Positions 16,788-26,498 are shown, counted from the stretch's first letter. The stretch is DNA of 64,000 bases from Chitinophagales bacterium (GCA_017303835.1 JAFLBI010000001.1:2480001-2544000); one strand, 5' to 3'. Numbers and translations are program-made. The notes: a model not told the origin generated them from the sequence alone.

Positions 16788-17933
16788 ATGAAAAAAATGA
16801 TTCTTTTTTCCGGCTTGCTATTCTTGTTGTTAACAGCGGGCGCACAGGAAAAAACAGACTCTCTTGGCTTACCTGGAGACAACCTGAATCTGTATGCTGT
16901 ATTGAATATTTTTCAGCAGTCACCCACACTGGAAGCATTTGAACAAAAGCTCAATGAAGAGAATAATCGGGTGAATAATCTTGACTTGAATAAAGATGAT
17001 CAAATTGATTATATCAAGGTTGTGGCAGAGCAATCTGGGAATAACCATACCATCATCTTGCAAGTGTATGTAACAGAGAAAGAGATTCAGGATTTGGCTG
17101 TAATTGAAGTGAGTAAGGATAAAAAGGGTAAAATTATTATTCAGCTAATCGGTAATGAAGAGTTATATGGCAAAGACTATATTATTGAGCCTGCTGATCT
17201 TGATGAAAAGAATACAAGTACACCTAATCCCGGTTATCAGCCTAAGCAAGACCAAGTTGTAAAACAAGATAAGCCGGAACAAGAACAAGCAAAAAGCAGT
17301 ACTGGTGGTGGCAGCAATATTCAAATCAGGATAAACTTATGGCCCATGTGGGGCTATCTCTATGCACCGGGTTATGTGGTTTATCGCTCACCATGGTATT
17401 GGGGGTATTACCCCGGTTGGTGGAGCCCATGGCGTCCATGGTACTGGCATGATTACTACTACCATCACTACCATTATCATTGGCACTGGTCAAGTCATTA
17501 TCGCAGAAGCAATTATTACCGTCTACAGCAGCAACACTGGCAGTATAGAAACCGGGTAAATAATGCTTCGTTGGTGCAGCAATACAAAAGAGATCATCGC
17601 TTTAGAGATAGTTATACAAGACCTGGAGATAGAGTAGGTCCGGTTTTGCCAGCAGATAAAAGACGGCCGGTAATGCCACAAAGACCTGCAGTGAGCAGAC
17701 CTGTAACACTACCTAGTTCCGGCTTTGAAAGACCACGGCCATCCAAACCCGCAGTCTATCCGGAAAGGCCAATGAGCCGACCCGCACAAAGACCAACATT
17801 TGAACAAAGACCAATGCCAGCCAGACCACAGGTAAGACCTGCGCCTGCTGGTGGCGGCATGTCAAGGCCAGCAACACGCCCTGCAATGAAGCCGGCCGGA
17901 CAAAGCGGACAAAAGAGATCTGGAAACGACTAA
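16788..17933 (+). CDS. Exported protein with a Trp/Tyr/His-rich core and Arg/Pro tail
   Basis: A 381-residue exported protein that I start at the ATG at 16788, followed by a signal peptide ending TAGAQ. Residues 20-130 form a folded-looking domain with an EF-hand-like acidic run LDLNKDDQID. A polar linker leads to a segment of about 60 residues (about 190-250) that is dominated by Trp, Tyr, His and Gly. The last 100 residues are Arg- and Pro-rich with repeated RPA, RPV and RPT phrases. I do not know the family by function; similar proteins occur in Bacteroidota. A terminator follows directly. Confidence 0.75.
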   Translation: MKKMILFSGLLFLLLTAGAQEKTDSLGLPGDNLNLYAVLNIFQQSPTLEAFEQKLNEENNRVNNLDLNKDDQIDYIKVVAEQSGNNHTIILQVYVTEKEIQDLAVIEVSKDKKGKIIIQLIGNEELYGKDYIIEPADLDEKNTSTPNPGYQPKQDQVVKQDKPEQEQAKSSTGGGSNIQIRINLWPMWGYLYAPGYVVYRSPWYWGYYPGWWSPWRPWYWHDYYYHHYHYHWHWSSHYRRSNYYRLQQQHWQYRNRVNNASLVQQYKRDHRFRDSYTRPGDRVGPVLPADKRRPVMPQRPAVSRPVTLPSSGFERPRPSKPAVYPERPMSRPAQRPTFEQRPMPARPQVRPAPAGGGMSRPATRPAMKPAGQSGQKRSGND

Positions 17934-17935
17934 AT

Positions 17936-17961
17936 AAAAAGCCCCTCGTATGGGGCTTTTT
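17936..17961. terminator. Bidirectional intrinsic terminator
   Basis: AAAAAGCCCC / GGGGCTTTTT, a ten-base stem with a six-base loop, placed between two convergent genes. The A and T runs flank the stem on both strands, so it can stop transcription from either side. Confidence 0.85.
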
Positions 17962-17963
17962 AT

Positions 17964-18371
17964 TTATTTTAATTTGATGACAATTTCATCTCCCTTCCTC
18001 AGCAGTAGTACGCCATTATCAATACTAAATCTATCAACTGAAGCAAGCGTATTCAGGAAGCTACTTTCAAATGCTAAATCTGGGCAAGCCATTCTTGTAA
18101 CGGCAGGACTGGAGAATGTGATGCGATCCTTTTTTTCAAGAGTATAAGTACCAGATATGCGATTGCAACCACCTGTGCCGGCATATCTTTTATCTCCAGG
18201 CATAAATACCAAATGTGCATCTTTGTCTGTACCACTTGTCTGCACAGGTACACCTCTGATTTCAGCAACAACCCATTTTTTATCATTACCCCAGTTCGTA
18301 TCAGGATATACTTTGCTGCCACAGCTGATGCATATGCCAAGGATTACCAAAAAAGAAAACATTTTTTTCAT
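17964..18371 (-). CDS. META-domain (HslJ-like) lipoprotein
   Basis: A 135-residue lipoprotein. Its signal ends in the lipobox ICISC with Cys17 when started at the ATG at 18371; an earlier ATG at 18389 adds six residues. The META/HslJ pattern is clear: KKWVVAEIRGVPV, GDKRYAGTGGCNRISGTY, ITFSSPAVTRMACPD and a closing FSIDNGVLLL. HslJ relatives are linked to heat shock and novobiocin resistance in E. coli; here it is probably an envelope protein of unknown role. Confidence 0.85.
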   Translation of the reverse strand: MKKMFSFLVILGICISCGSKVYPDTNWGNDKKWVVAEIRGVPVQTSGTDKDAHLVFMPGDKRYAGTGGCNRISGTYTLEKKDRITFSSPAVTRMACPDLAFESSFLNTLASVDRFSIDNGVLLLRKGDEIVIKLK

Positions 18372-18466
18372 GTGCTTGATTTTTGACATAATTTATGCAA
18401 ATTCTTATTTATTAATTGTTTCTTAGGACGAAGTTTCTTTTTGTTTGGACAAAAGCAATCTCATTT

Positions 18467-19756
18467 ATGCATTTGAAACATATCATATCAGACTTATTTG
18501 AATTGCATACAGATAAGGCGCCGGAAAACGAAGTGATTGAAGCTGTGAAGAAGGGGGTTATTTTCCGTGGAACCAATTTATGGCTACTTGTCTTTGCCAT
18601 TTTTGTGGCTAGCATTGGTTTAAATACCAATTCAACAGCAGTGATCATAGGCGCGATGTTAATCTCTCCTTTGATGGGTCCAATAGTGGGTGCAGGTATG
18701 GCTTTGGCCATCAATGATTTTGCCCTACTCAAAAAAGCTTTGAAGAATTTGTTGATTGCCACACTGATTGCCATGACGGTGTCAACGATTTATTTTTTCA
18801 TCACGCCACTTCGTGATGCACAATCAGAATTGCTGGCAAGAACCTCTCCAAACATATTTGATGTCTTGATTGCTTTGTTTGGTGGATTGGCAGGCATTGT
18901 GGGTGTATCCAGAAAAGAAAAGTCCAATGTGATTCCCGGTGTTGCTATTGCTACTGCCTTGATGCCACCCTTGTGTACTGCTGGATATGGTATTGCTACC
19001 GCACAATTACAATATATGTTGGGTGCTTTTTATCTCTACCTCATCAATTGCACCTTTATCTGTATTGCCACTTTTTTAATGGTGAAATACCTGCGCTTTC
19101 AACCAGTGCAGTATGTGGATAAGCAGCAGGCCATCCGCATTCGCAGTATTATGAGTACGGCTGTAGCCATCATGGTATTACCGGCTATCTTTTTTGCCTG
19201 GCAGGTGGTAGAAGAAAACCGATTGCGTAAAAAAGCCAATCGTTTTATTGAAGAACAGTTTGTTGCAAAAGAACATATCGTGCTGAGTAAAAAAATTATT
19301 GCCAGCGTGCCTGCAGGTATTGAATTGGTTGTACTCGATAAAACATTCAGTCAGCAGGAATTAGATTCTTTGCAAACGCTTGTTAGAACCGAGTACCAAA
19401 TGCCCAATACTATTCTGCGCATTAGGCAGGATCGGCAAAAACTTACTAAGTCTGATTTCAGCAATCTGGTAGAGCAACAAGCTGCCAATGCGTTACGCTT
19501 GGTGAATGTTGAATCAGCCCTCAATCGCATGCACGAAAACAACACACCAGATGCTACCCAATTGTTAAGAGAAGTACAGCAAATAGATAGCAGTATCGTT
19601 GCATTACATTGTGGCTGGCTGGTGAATGCTGTGGGGGATAGTGTGTTTCAGGTGAAGTTGAATTATGGTGATGCCAAACCTAAGCAGGGCAGAGAGCTTA
19701 CTGATTATCTAAAAGCAAGAATGACAGGGAAGATGGTGTTGGTGAATGGTTGGTAA
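18467..19756 (+). CDS. DUF389 family membrane protein
   Basis: A 429-residue protein of the TIGR00341/DUF389 type. I start it at the ATG at 18467; a TTG at 18416 would add 17 residues without support. It has about six hydrophobic segments, and the conserved phrase IVASIGLNTNSTAVIIGAM-LISPLMGPIVGAGMAL in the first two. The C-terminal 180 residues are a soluble, mostly helical and charged domain. The function of the family is not known. Confidence 0.85.
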   Translation: MHLKHIISDLFELHTDKAPENEVIEAVKKGVIFRGTNLWLLVFAIFVASIGLNTNSTAVIIGAMLISPLMGPIVGAGMALAINDFALLKKALKNLLIATLIAMTVSTIYFFITPLRDAQSELLARTSPNIFDVLIALFGGLAGIVGVSRKEKSNVIPGVAIATALMPPLCTAGYGIATAQLQYMLGAFYLYLINCTFICIATFLMVKYLRFQPVQYVDKQQAIRIRSIMSTAVAIMVLPAIFFAWQVVEENRLRKKANRFIEEQFVAKEHIVLSKKIIASVPAGIELVVLDKTFSQQELDSLQTLVRTEYQMPNTILRIRQDRQKLTKSDFSNLVEQQAANALRLVNVESALNRMHENNTPDATQLLREVQQIDSSIVALHCGWLVNAVGDSVFQVKLNYGDAKPKQGRELTDYLKARMTGKMVLVNGW

Positions 19757-20070
19757 GAGAAAAGGTCAAAAGGTAAAATTCAAAAGTAAAAAGTAAAGAA
19801 GAAAAATTCAAAGAGCAATCAGCTTATTTCAAAGAAGTTTTCAATACACCATCCTAGCGATCCTTAGCGCCTTTGCGCCTTTGCGGTTAAGTAGTACATC
19901 ACAAGTCAAACGGTAAAATTCAAAAATAAAAGGTTCACCTATGCCGAGGCTTCGGTGAGCAAGCCAAAGACTCACCTCCACCCTTCGCTAAAGCTTCGGA
20001 TGGTAAAGTGCCAAGGCTTCGGTGAGTAGACAAAAGACTTAATATCCTTTCTCTTCAGTAATCTTGCAGC
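19757..20070. repeat. Gene-free stretch of dispersed-repeat fragments
   Basis: This 314-base gap holds no gene. It contains A-rich near-repeats (GGTAAAATTCAAAAGTAAAAAG types at 19775-19800 and 19910-19930), the short repeat TTAGCGCCTTTGCGCCTTTGCG (19864-19885), and several hairpins built round GAGGCTTCGG (19936-19958, 20003-20027). The same A-rich and GAGGCTTCGG elements return after the HAD gene at 20688-20740. They look like decayed dispersed elements. Confidence 0.55.
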
Positions 20071-20685
20071 ATGCAAGGCATTCGTAATATTATTTTTGAT
20101 TTGGGTGGGGTTTTTCTCAACCTCAATTATCAGTTAACGGAAGACGCATTTGTTGCTGCAGGTGTAACAGACTTTCATACTTACTTCACGCAGCATTTTT
20201 CCAATCCATTATTTGAGCAATTAGAAACCGGTAAGATTAGTGAGCAAGATTTTTATCAGGGCTTTCGCGAGCAAACAGGCACAAGCATCAATGATGAAAC
20301 TATTCGCGATGCGTGGAATGCTATGCTGCTGGACTTTCCTGCAACTAGACTACAATGGTTAGAAGAAGTGAGTAAACGTTACCGCATTTTTTTGTTCTCC
20401 AACACCAATCAGATCCATTACGATGCTTTCATGGCGCGCTTTACACAAGATCATCCGGGTGTTGATTTCAACAGTTATTTCATCAAAGCTTACTACTCAC
20501 AATACATGGGCTTGCGTAAGCCCTATCCGGAAGCGTTTCAATTTATTCTGGATGAACAGCAACTGAATCCTGCTGAAACCTTGTTCATTGATGATACGCC
20601 TAAGAATATTACAGGTGCACAAGCGGTAGGATTGCAAACCATTTATCTGGAAAAGGGAATGGAGATCACGGAGATTAAGTTATAA
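20071..20685 (+). CDS. HAD-superfamily hydrolase (YihX-like, subfamily IA)
   Basis: A 204-residue HAD enzyme. Motif I is FDLGGVFL (residues 8-15); its Gly-Gly-Val after the nucleophile Asp marks the YihX/epoxide hydrolase-like subgroup. Motif II is FLFSNTNQIH, the Lys is in GLRKPYPEAF, and motif IV is TLFIDDTPKNI. The YihX family dephosphorylates sugar phosphates such as glucose-1-phosphate. The gene stands alone between two clusters of repeat fragments. Confidence 0.88.
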   Translation: MQGIRNIIFDLGGVFLNLNYQLTEDAFVAAGVTDFHTYFTQHFSNPLFEQLETGKISEQDFYQGFREQTGTSINDETIRDAWNAMLLDFPATRLQWLEEVSKRYRIFLFSNTNQIHYDAFMARFTQDHPGVDFNSYFIKAYYSQYMGLRKPYPEAFQFILDEQQLNPAETLFIDDTPKNITGAQAVGLQTIYLEKGMEITEIKL

Positions 20686-20687
20686 GC

Positions 20688-20740
20688 TTGCCTGCGCCGA
20701 GGCTTCGGCAAGCAGGTCAAAAGTGAAAAGCAAAAAGTGG
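20688..20740. repeat. Hairpin and A-rich repeat fragment after the HAD gene
   Basis: GCCTGC-GCCGAGGCTTCGGC-AAGCAGG forms nested palindromes. It is followed by GGTCAAAAGTGAAAAGCAAAAAG, the same kind of A-rich text as at 19757-19800. Together with 19757-20070 it brackets the HAD gene. Confidence 0.5.
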
Positions 20741-20858
20741 AGCTTGCTTTTGCCAACTATAGAAGGTCGCGAGCATTCAACAGTAAGGAATTTGCGATTA
20801 ATGTAATTTGTGTTTTAAATTGATTCAAGAAGACGTAATCAGTGTGTAAATTTTCAGC

Positions 20859-21167
20859 ATGAGAGTATTCTTGCTTTTATTCCTTTTAGCATTGCTTTCC
20901 TGTACATCAAAAAAATATGAAGTTGATATAAAAGATGTTGGAAGGGATACTGTTTTTTATTCCGAAGACTATGATGCAAATAGAACTTGCATATTTCTGA
21001 AAATAACGGGTAATATTGATGATACTGCTTTTGTGTATGGAATTGCACTTCCACCTGGAACAGTTAATTTTTTCGGTAATCCTGATTACTATAATACTGA
21101 CTCGCTAATTGTTTCATATAAGGCATATCGTGCAACCAAAGGCACTTTGCGTATCGAGTATCATTAA
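20859..21167 (+). CDS. Small lipoprotein of unknown function
   Basis: A 102-residue lipoprotein with the lipobox LALLSC (Cys15). The mature part has beta-strand-like segments and an internal 'FVYGIALPPGTVNFFG'. I do not recognise the family. It is alone on its strand. Confidence 0.6.
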   Translation: MRVFLLLFLLALLSCTSKKYEVDIKDVGRDTVFYSEDYDANRTCIFLKITGNIDDTAFVYGIALPPGTVNFFGNPDYYNTDSLIVSYKAYRATKGTLRIEYH

Positions 21168-21283
21168 ATCTGGAATCTTTAGCAGGCAATTCATTTCAAC
21201 CTGAACAGCAGCGCCTTCAGGGTGGTTAGAAAAATCAACAGGAATTAAATTGCTTTCAGCTCTTAGCTCTCCGCATTCAGCGA

Positions 21284-21529
21284 TCAATCCTTCACTTCTT
21301 CAAATTCAATATAGTCGCCACCAGCTTTTTTGGGCTGAGGTTGTGCTTGTGGCCGAGCAGTCTGTTGTTGATACTGCTCTTGCTTGCGCAGAAAAGCTTC
21401 CTGTTGCTCCTGCATTTCCTTTACTTTCTTTCTAACCTGTCCTGCTGTTTTGCCAACCGGAATCAAGAATTCAAAAATGAATCGATACAAAAAATAGAAC
21501 AACAGGGTATATAATACAATGCGTAACAT
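21284..21529 (-). CDS. DUF4834-like small membrane protein
   Basis: An 81-residue protein with one N-terminal membrane helix (about residues 3-24), a charged coiled-coil-like stretch rich in Lys, Glu and Gln (about 31-58), a Pro/Gln linker and a conserved-looking end AGGDYIEFEEVKD. This fits the DUF4834 proteins of Bacteroidota. The function is unknown. It diverges from the rimP operon, and the promoter of that operon lies just upstream of it. Confidence 0.7.
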   Translation of the reverse strand: MLRIVLYTLLFYFLYRFIFEFLIPVGKTAGQVRKKVKEMQEQQEAFLRKQEQYQQQTARPQAQPQPKKAGGDYIEFEEVKD

Positions 21530-21595
21530 GGCGTAAAGGTAGGGTGCGGTAAAAACGCAGAATCGTTAAAATGGGAACAGTGGTTTCAATTCAAA

Positions 21596-21628
21596 TTTGG
21601 CTTGTATGGCTATTAAGCACTACATTTG
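21596..21628 (+). promoter_or_regulatory. Promoter of the rimP-nusA-infB operon
   Basis: TTTG (21596-21599), a 21-base spacer and TACATTTG (21621-21628) together match the Bacteroidota sigma consensus. The expected start is near 21634, leaving a leader of about 60 bases that holds the hairpin at 21649-21673. Confidence 0.6.
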
Positions 21629-21648
21629 CCTTGGAAAATGAAGCAAAA

Positions 21649-21673
21649 GAAGGGAACGGACACCGTTCCCTTC
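21649..21673 (+). promoter_or_regulatory. Perfect 11-bp hairpin in the rimP leader
   Basis: GAAGGGAACGG-ACA-CCGTTCCCTTC is a perfect stem with a three-base loop, followed by TCTTTTGT. It starts about 15 bases after the predicted transcription start and ends 22 bases before rimP. It could be a weak intrinsic terminator used for attenuation or an mRNA-stabilising hairpin. Confidence 0.55.
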
Positions 21674-21695
21674 TCTTTTGTACCTATGTCAGCTT

Positions 21696-22166
21696 ATGGC
21701 TATTGAGACCCAAATTCAGCAAATAGAAGCACTGGCCAACCAGTTGCTGGCCGAAGAAACGGCTTACTTTTTGGTAAGTATCCGAATCAAACCCACGAAC
21801 AATATTCGTGTGTATATGGATGGAGATCAAGGACTTACGATCGAAAAATGCGTACAGTTCAACCGAAAACTCTACAAAATGATTGAAGATTCGGGCATGT
21901 TTCCTCCGGGTGAATACTCGCTGGAAGTTTCTTCTCCTGGTGTAGATGAGCCCCTGAAACTGCATCGTCAATACACCAAGAATATTGGTCGCGTTGTAGA
22001 AGTGGTGTTTGTAGATGGTACCAAGAAAGAAGGTAAACTGCTGGAAGTGGCCGAAGCGGATATTCTGCTGGAACATACCAGCGGTAAGGGCAAAAAAGCT
22101 GTTACCCAACAAGTGCTTATTCCTTTTCAACAGATAAAATCAACAACCGTTCAAATCAAATTCTAA
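21696..22166 (+). CDS. rimP: Ribosome maturation factor RimP
   Basis: A 156-residue protein. I use the ATG at 21696; the TTG at 21678 lies closer to the leader hairpin. The family phrases are visible: VSIRIKPTNNIRVYMDGDQGLTIEKCVQFNRKLY in pieces, LEVSSPGVDEPL and KNIGRVVEVVF. RimP helps 30S subunit maturation. It is the first gene of the conserved rimP-nusA-infB order and lies 38 bases before nusA. Confidence 0.92.
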   Translation: MAIETQIQQIEALANQLLAEETAYFLVSIRIKPTNNIRVYMDGDQGLTIEKCVQFNRKLYKMIEDSGMFPPGEYSLEVSSPGVDEPLKLHRQYTKNIGRVVEVVFVDGTKKEGKLLEVAEADILLEHTSGKGKKAVTQQVLIPFQQIKSTTVQIKF

Positions 22167-22204
22167 CGTAAGTCCCGCCATGCGGGCCGAAAAAACAAGG
22201 TAAT

Positions 22205-23452
22205 ATGGCAAGTATCAACTTAATCGACGCGTTCCAGGAGTTCAAAGATGCCGAGAACATCGACCGTCCAACCATGATGAAAGTCGTAGAAGACGTTTTC
22301 AAAACCTTGCTGCGCAAGAAATATGGTGCTGATGATAATTTCGACGTAATCGTGAACGCGGAGAAGGGTGACCTCGAGATCATTCGCCGCAGAATGATTG
22401 TGGAAGATGGTGAAGTGATGGATCCGCTCGCAGAAATCGGCTATAGCGATGCAGTGAAGATTGAGCCCGATTTCGAAGTGGGTGAAGAACTCTATGAGGA
22501 AGTGAATATCTATGATTTCGGTCGCCGCGCTATCCTTGCTGCCAAGCAAACCCTGGCCAGCCGTATCAGCGATTTGAAGAAGAACGTACTCGTAAAAAAA
22601 TACTCAGATCGTATTGGAGATATTATCAGTGCAGAAGTATATCAGGTATGGAAGAAAGAAGTGTTGTTGCTAGATGAAGAAGGCAATGAACTGATTCTGC
22701 CAAAAGCAGAGCAGATTCCACAGGACTACTTCAAGAAGGGTGAAAATATCCGTGCTGTTGTAGCGCGTGTTGATATGAAGAATAATTCACCTGTGATTAT
22801 CCTGTCAAGAACAAGTCCGCTCTTCCTCGCCAAATTGTTGGAAATTGAAGTGCCTGAAATTTTTGACGGTTTGATCGCTATTAAGAAAATCGTTCGCGAC
22901 CCAGGTGAGAGAGCTAAAGTGGCTGTAGAATCTTACGATGATCGTATTGATCCGGTAGGTGCCTGCGTGGGTATGAAGGGTAGCCGTATTCACGGTATTG
23001 TACGTGAATTGAAGAACGAAAACATTGATGTGATCAATTTCACTACCAATATTCAACTCTTGATCCAGCGTTCATTAACGCCGGCTAAGATCAGCTACAT
23101 GAATATCGATCAGGAGAAGAAGCAAGCGGATGTATTCTTGAAAGCAGATCAGGTATCACTGGCCATAGGTCGCCGTGGTGTGAACATCAAGTTGGCTTGT
23201 GAGCTTACTGGTTATGAGATTGATGTATACAGAGAAGACGAAGAAGTAACAGACGACTTTGATATTGATCTGGATGAATTCAGTGATGAAATTGATACCT
23301 GGATCATTGATGAATTCAAGCGTGTAGGTTGCGATACAGCTCGTTCTGTATTGAAGCTGACACCTGAAGAACTGGAAAGAAGAACCGATCTGGAAAAAGA
23401 AACCATTGCAGATGTTATTCGCATCCTGCAGGAAGAAATGGATAAAGAGTAA
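22205..23452 (+). CDS. nusA: Transcription termination/antitermination factor NusA
   Basis: A 415-residue protein with the N-terminal RNA polymerase-binding domain, an S1 domain (about residues 135-200), and two KH domains (DPVGACVGMKGSRIHGIVRELKNE is cut here as VGMKGSRI near 255, and IGRRGVNIKLA near 322). The C-terminus has a Glu/Asp-rich stretch and a helical module with KRVGCDTARSVL. It is cotranscribed with rimP and infB. NusA stimulates hairpin pausing and termination, which makes the leader hairpin of its own operon interesting. Confidence 0.95.
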   Translation: MASINLIDAFQEFKDAENIDRPTMMKVVEDVFKTLLRKKYGADDNFDVIVNAEKGDLEIIRRRMIVEDGEVMDPLAEIGYSDAVKIEPDFEVGEELYEEVNIYDFGRRAILAAKQTLASRISDLKKNVLVKKYSDRIGDIISAEVYQVWKKEVLLLDEEGNELILPKAEQIPQDYFKKGENIRAVVARVDMKNNSPVIILSRTSPLFLAKLLEIEVPEIFDGLIAIKKIVRDPGERAKVAVESYDDRIDPVGACVGMKGSRIHGIVRELKNENIDVINFTTNIQLLIQRSLTPAKISYMNIDQEKKQADVFLKADQVSLAIGRRGVNIKLACELTGYEIDVYREDEEVTDDFDIDLDEFSDEIDTWIIDEFKRVGCDTARSVLKLTPEELERRTDLEKETIADVIRILQEEMDKE

Positions 23453-23537
23453 TTGATGAACCGCAGCAAATGCTGCAACAAAGCAACTAAACCGGTCTTA
23501 CTGCGGTCTTAAACAGCAGTAGCCTATTAAGAGTAAT

Positions 23538-26426
23538 ATGTCAGAACTGAAATTACCAAGACTGTTAGCAGCCGCCAAGGAGTTCAATATTGGGCAGGAT
23601 ACGCTCATTGAATTTCTGGTGAAGAAAGGATTCGACCGCGAAGAGTTGAAACCCACGGCCAAACTGACCGAGGATATGTATCGCTCTTTGCAAAGCGAGT
23701 TCCAAAGCGATAAAGTGGCTAAAAACAAGGCCGATCAGGTAGAAATACCCAGAGGCATGCAGGGCGATGCGAAGAAGAAGAAGGATGAGGAAGAAATCTC
23801 TTTCCGTAAGGATGAGAAGAAAGTGGAAACACCAGCGCCAGCTCCCGCACCAGTAGTGGAAGCGCCTGCGCCTGTTGTTGAGAAAGCACCCGAGCCTGCA
23901 CCAGTAGTGGAAGCACCTGCGCCCGCACCGGTTGCTGAGGAACCTGCTGTAGTAAAAATTGATGCACCTGAGTTAGAAGGCCCCAAGATCATCAACAAGA
24001 TTGATCTGGATGCATTAGATACTTCTACCCGTCCTAAGAAAACAGCGAAGAAAGCAGCTCCACCTGCAGAAGCACCAGCGCCAGCTCCCGCACCGGTAGA
24101 AGAAGCGCCTGCGCCTGTTGTTGAGAAAGCACCTGCGCCTGCACCGGTGGTGGAAACACCAGCACCTGCAGAAGAAGCGCCTGCGATCATGAATATTGAA
24201 GTAGAGAAGCTGACGGGTCCTAAGATTCTGGGTAAGATTGAACTACCAGTTGACAGTGATACCAGACCCAAACCTGCTGCAAAGGATGAGAAGCGCAAAC
24301 GCAAGCGTATCCCTATCGAGAAAAAAGGTCCCGGTGCCGGTAGTGATCAACCACAGCAACAACAGAGTTCTGGTGGTGGCAGTAATTTCAGCATCAGACG
24401 TGGTCCCGATGGTAAGCCAAGCTTTACGCGTCCCGGCGGTCCTCAGGGTGGCGGACAAAATCGCGGTGGTGGTAACAGAGACAGACATCGCGATAAGCGC
24501 GAAGACAAAGAAATCGACGCAAAAGAAATTCAAGATAAGATTCGTGAAACACAGGCTAAGCTTGCCGGCCAGACTGGTCGCGGTAAGAGCCTGAAAGCCA
24601 AACTGCGCCGTGAAAAGCGTCAGGAAATGGCAGATTCCATGGGCGATGATTCAATGGACAACAAGCTGCAGGTAACAGAATTCGTTACGGTGAGTGAGTT
24701 GGCCAACCTGATGGATGTAAGTTTTGCTGAAGTTATCAGTAAGTGTATGGGCCTCGGCATCATGGTATCTATCAACCAGCGTTTGGATGCTGAAGTAATT
24801 GAACTGGTATCCAGCGAATTTGGCTTTGAAGTGGAGTTCATGGGTGTGGATGATGTAGAAGAAGAGGAAGAAGAATACGAAGATGGCGAAGAAGAACTGC
24901 AACCAAGAGCACCAATTGTGACCATCATGGGTCACGTTGACCATGGTAAGACTTCATTGCTTGACTATATCCGTAATGCCAGTGTGGTAGCGGGTGAAGC
25001 GGGTGGTATCACTCAGCACATTGGTGCGTATGAAGTGAGCCTGCCTAATGGAAAGAAAATCGCATTCTTAGATACACCTGGTCACGAAGCGTTTACCGCC
25101 ATGCGTGCACGTGGTGCGAAGGTGACAGATATTGCGGTGATTGTGGTAGCAGCCGATGACGCAGTGATGCCACAAACCAAAGAAGCCATCAGCCACGCAC
25201 AAGCTGCAGGTGTGCCGATGATCTTTGCCGTGAACAAGATTGATAAGGAAGGTGCTAACCCCACCAAGATTTACGAGCAGTTATCTCAGATGAATTTGCT
25301 GGTAGAATCATGGGGTGGTAAATACCAGAGCCAGGAACTCTCTGCGAAGAAGGGTCTGAATGTTGATCTCTTGCTGGAGAAGATTTTGCTGGAAGCAGAA
25401 ATGCTGGATCTGAAAGCCAATCCGGAAAGAGAAGCAACAGGTACCATCATTGAAGCATCGTTGGATAAGGGTCGTGGTTATGTAGCAACGATTCTGGTAC
25501 AGAATGGTACACTGCGTCAGGGTGATTTGATCGTTTCTGGTCAGCACTATGGTCGCGTAAAAGCCATGTTCAACGAACGTAATCAGCGTGTACAGGAAGC
25601 GCCACCATCTACACCGGTAGTGATACTGGGTCTGAATGGTGCACCTCAGGCTGGTGAGAAATTCAAAGTATACGAAGACGAAGCAGAAGCAAAAGAAGTG
25701 GCTACCAAGCGTGCACAGATTTTGCGTGAGCAGGGTCTGCGTGCGAGAAAACATATCACACTGGATGAAATCGGTCGCCGTCTGGCACTGGGTAACTTCA
25801 AGGAATTGAATGTGATCATCAAAGGTGACGTGGATGGTTCTGTAGAAGCATTGAGTGATTCTTTGCAAAAACTCTCTACCGATGAAATTGCTGTACGCGT
25901 AGTACACAAAGCAGTTGGTCAGATCTCAGAAAGTGATGTATTGCTGGCAACAGCATCTGATGCGGTAGTAGTGGGCTTTAACGTACGTCCTTCTGCACAA
26001 GCCAATAAACTGGCAGAAACTGAAGGTGTTCAGATCAAGATGTACTCGATCATCTACACTGCTATTGAAGAAATCAAGAGTGCAATGGAGGGTATGTTGG
26101 AACCTAAAGTGGAAGAGAAAGAAGTGGCAACTGTGGAAATCCGCGAAGTGTTCAAGTTTGATAAGGTTACCATTGCCGGTTCTTATGTTACGGAAGGTAA
26201 GATCAAGCGTGATCATAAGATCCGCATCTTCCGCGACGGTGTATTGTTGTATCCGAGAACAGAAGGTGCTTATGCAGAACTGGGCAGCCTGAAGCGATTC
26301 AAGGATGATGTGAAGGAAGTAGCGACCAATTATGAGTGCGGCTTAACCATCAAGAACTTCTCAGACATCTCAGTAGGTGATACTGTGGTGGCTTACGAAG
26401 AGCTGGAAGTAAAGCGTACACTCTGA
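23538..26426 (+). CDS. infB: Translation initiation factor IF-2
   Basis: A 962-residue GTPase. The N-terminal 300 residues are a low-complexity linker with repeated Pro-Ala-Pro-Ala-Pro-Val phrases and then Gly/Arg-rich text, as is usual for Bacteroidota IF-2. The G domain follows with [10 protein letters not shown] (about 468-477), DTPGHEAF (about 514-521) and NKID (about 568-571). Domains II to IV finish the protein. It is the third gene of the rimP-nusA-infB operon, 85 bases after nusA. A terminator follows. Confidence 0.96.
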   Translation: MSELKLPRLLAAAKEFNIGQDTLIEFLVKKGFDREELKPTAKLTEDMYRSLQSEFQSDKVAKNKADQVEIPRGMQGDAKKKKDEEEISFRKDEKKVETPAPAPAPVVEAPAPVVEKAPEPAPVVEAPAPAPVAEEPAVVKIDAPELEGPKIINKIDLDALDTSTRPKKTAKKAAPPAEAPAPAPAPVEEAPAPVVEKAPAPAPVVETPAPAEEAPAIMNIEVEKLTGPKILGKIELPVDSDTRPKPAAKDEKRKRKRIPIEKKGPGAGSDQPQQQQSSGGGSNFSIRRGPDGKPSFTRPGGPQGGGQNRGGGNRDRHRDKREDKEIDAKEIQDKIRETQAKLAGQTGRGKSLKAKLRREKRQEMADSMGDDSMDNKLQVTEFVTVSELANLMDVSFAEVISKCMGLGIMVSINQRLDAEVIELVSSEFGFEVEFMGVDDVEEEEEEYEDGEEELQPRAPIVTIMGHVDHGKTSLLDYIRNASVVAGEAGGITQHIGAYEVSLPNGKKIAFLDTPGHEAFTAMRARGAKVTDIAVIVVAADDAVMPQTKEAISHAQAAGVPMIFAVNKIDKEGANPTKIYEQLSQMNLLVESWGGKYQSQELSAKKGLNVDLLLEKILLEAEMLDLKANPEREATGTIIEASLDKGRGYVATILVQNGTLRQGDLIVSGQHYGRVKAMFNERNQRVQEAPPSTPVVILGLNGAPQAGEKFKVYEDEAEAKEVATKRAQILREQGLRARKHITLDEIGRRLALGNFKELNVIIKGDVDGSVEALSDSLQKLSTDEIAVRVVHKAVGQISESDVLLATASDAVVVGFNVRPSAQANKLAETEGVQIKMYSIIYTAIEEIKSAMEGMLEPKVEEKEVATVEIREVFKFDKVTIAGSYVTEGKIKRDHKIRIFRDGVLLYPRTEGAYAELGSLKRFKDDVKEVATNYECGLTIKNFSDISVGDTVVAYEELEVKRTL

Positions 26427-26452
26427 TTTGTAGAATAGAACGATAAAACCGG

Positions 26453-26498
26453 ATGAGCTTCAGGTTGGCACTTGGTGTGGCCCGGAGCTCATTTTTTT
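26453..26498 (+). terminator. Intrinsic terminator after infB
   Basis: ATGAGCT and AGCTCAT (26453-26459 and 26486-26492) pair across a 26-base loop that can fold partly, followed by TTTTTTT. It lies 27 bases after the infB stop. Confidence 0.65.

Noticed and set aside
23735-24304. 189-codon antisense frame within infB
   Set aside because: It is the mirror of the Pro/Ala/Val repeat region of IF-2, whose biased codons keep the opposite strand open; the translation is a low-complexity Ala/Gly/Thr protein.
25308-25907. 199-codon antisense frame within infB
   Set aside because: It lies wholly inside the conserved IF-2 domains and has no recognisable domain or start context.
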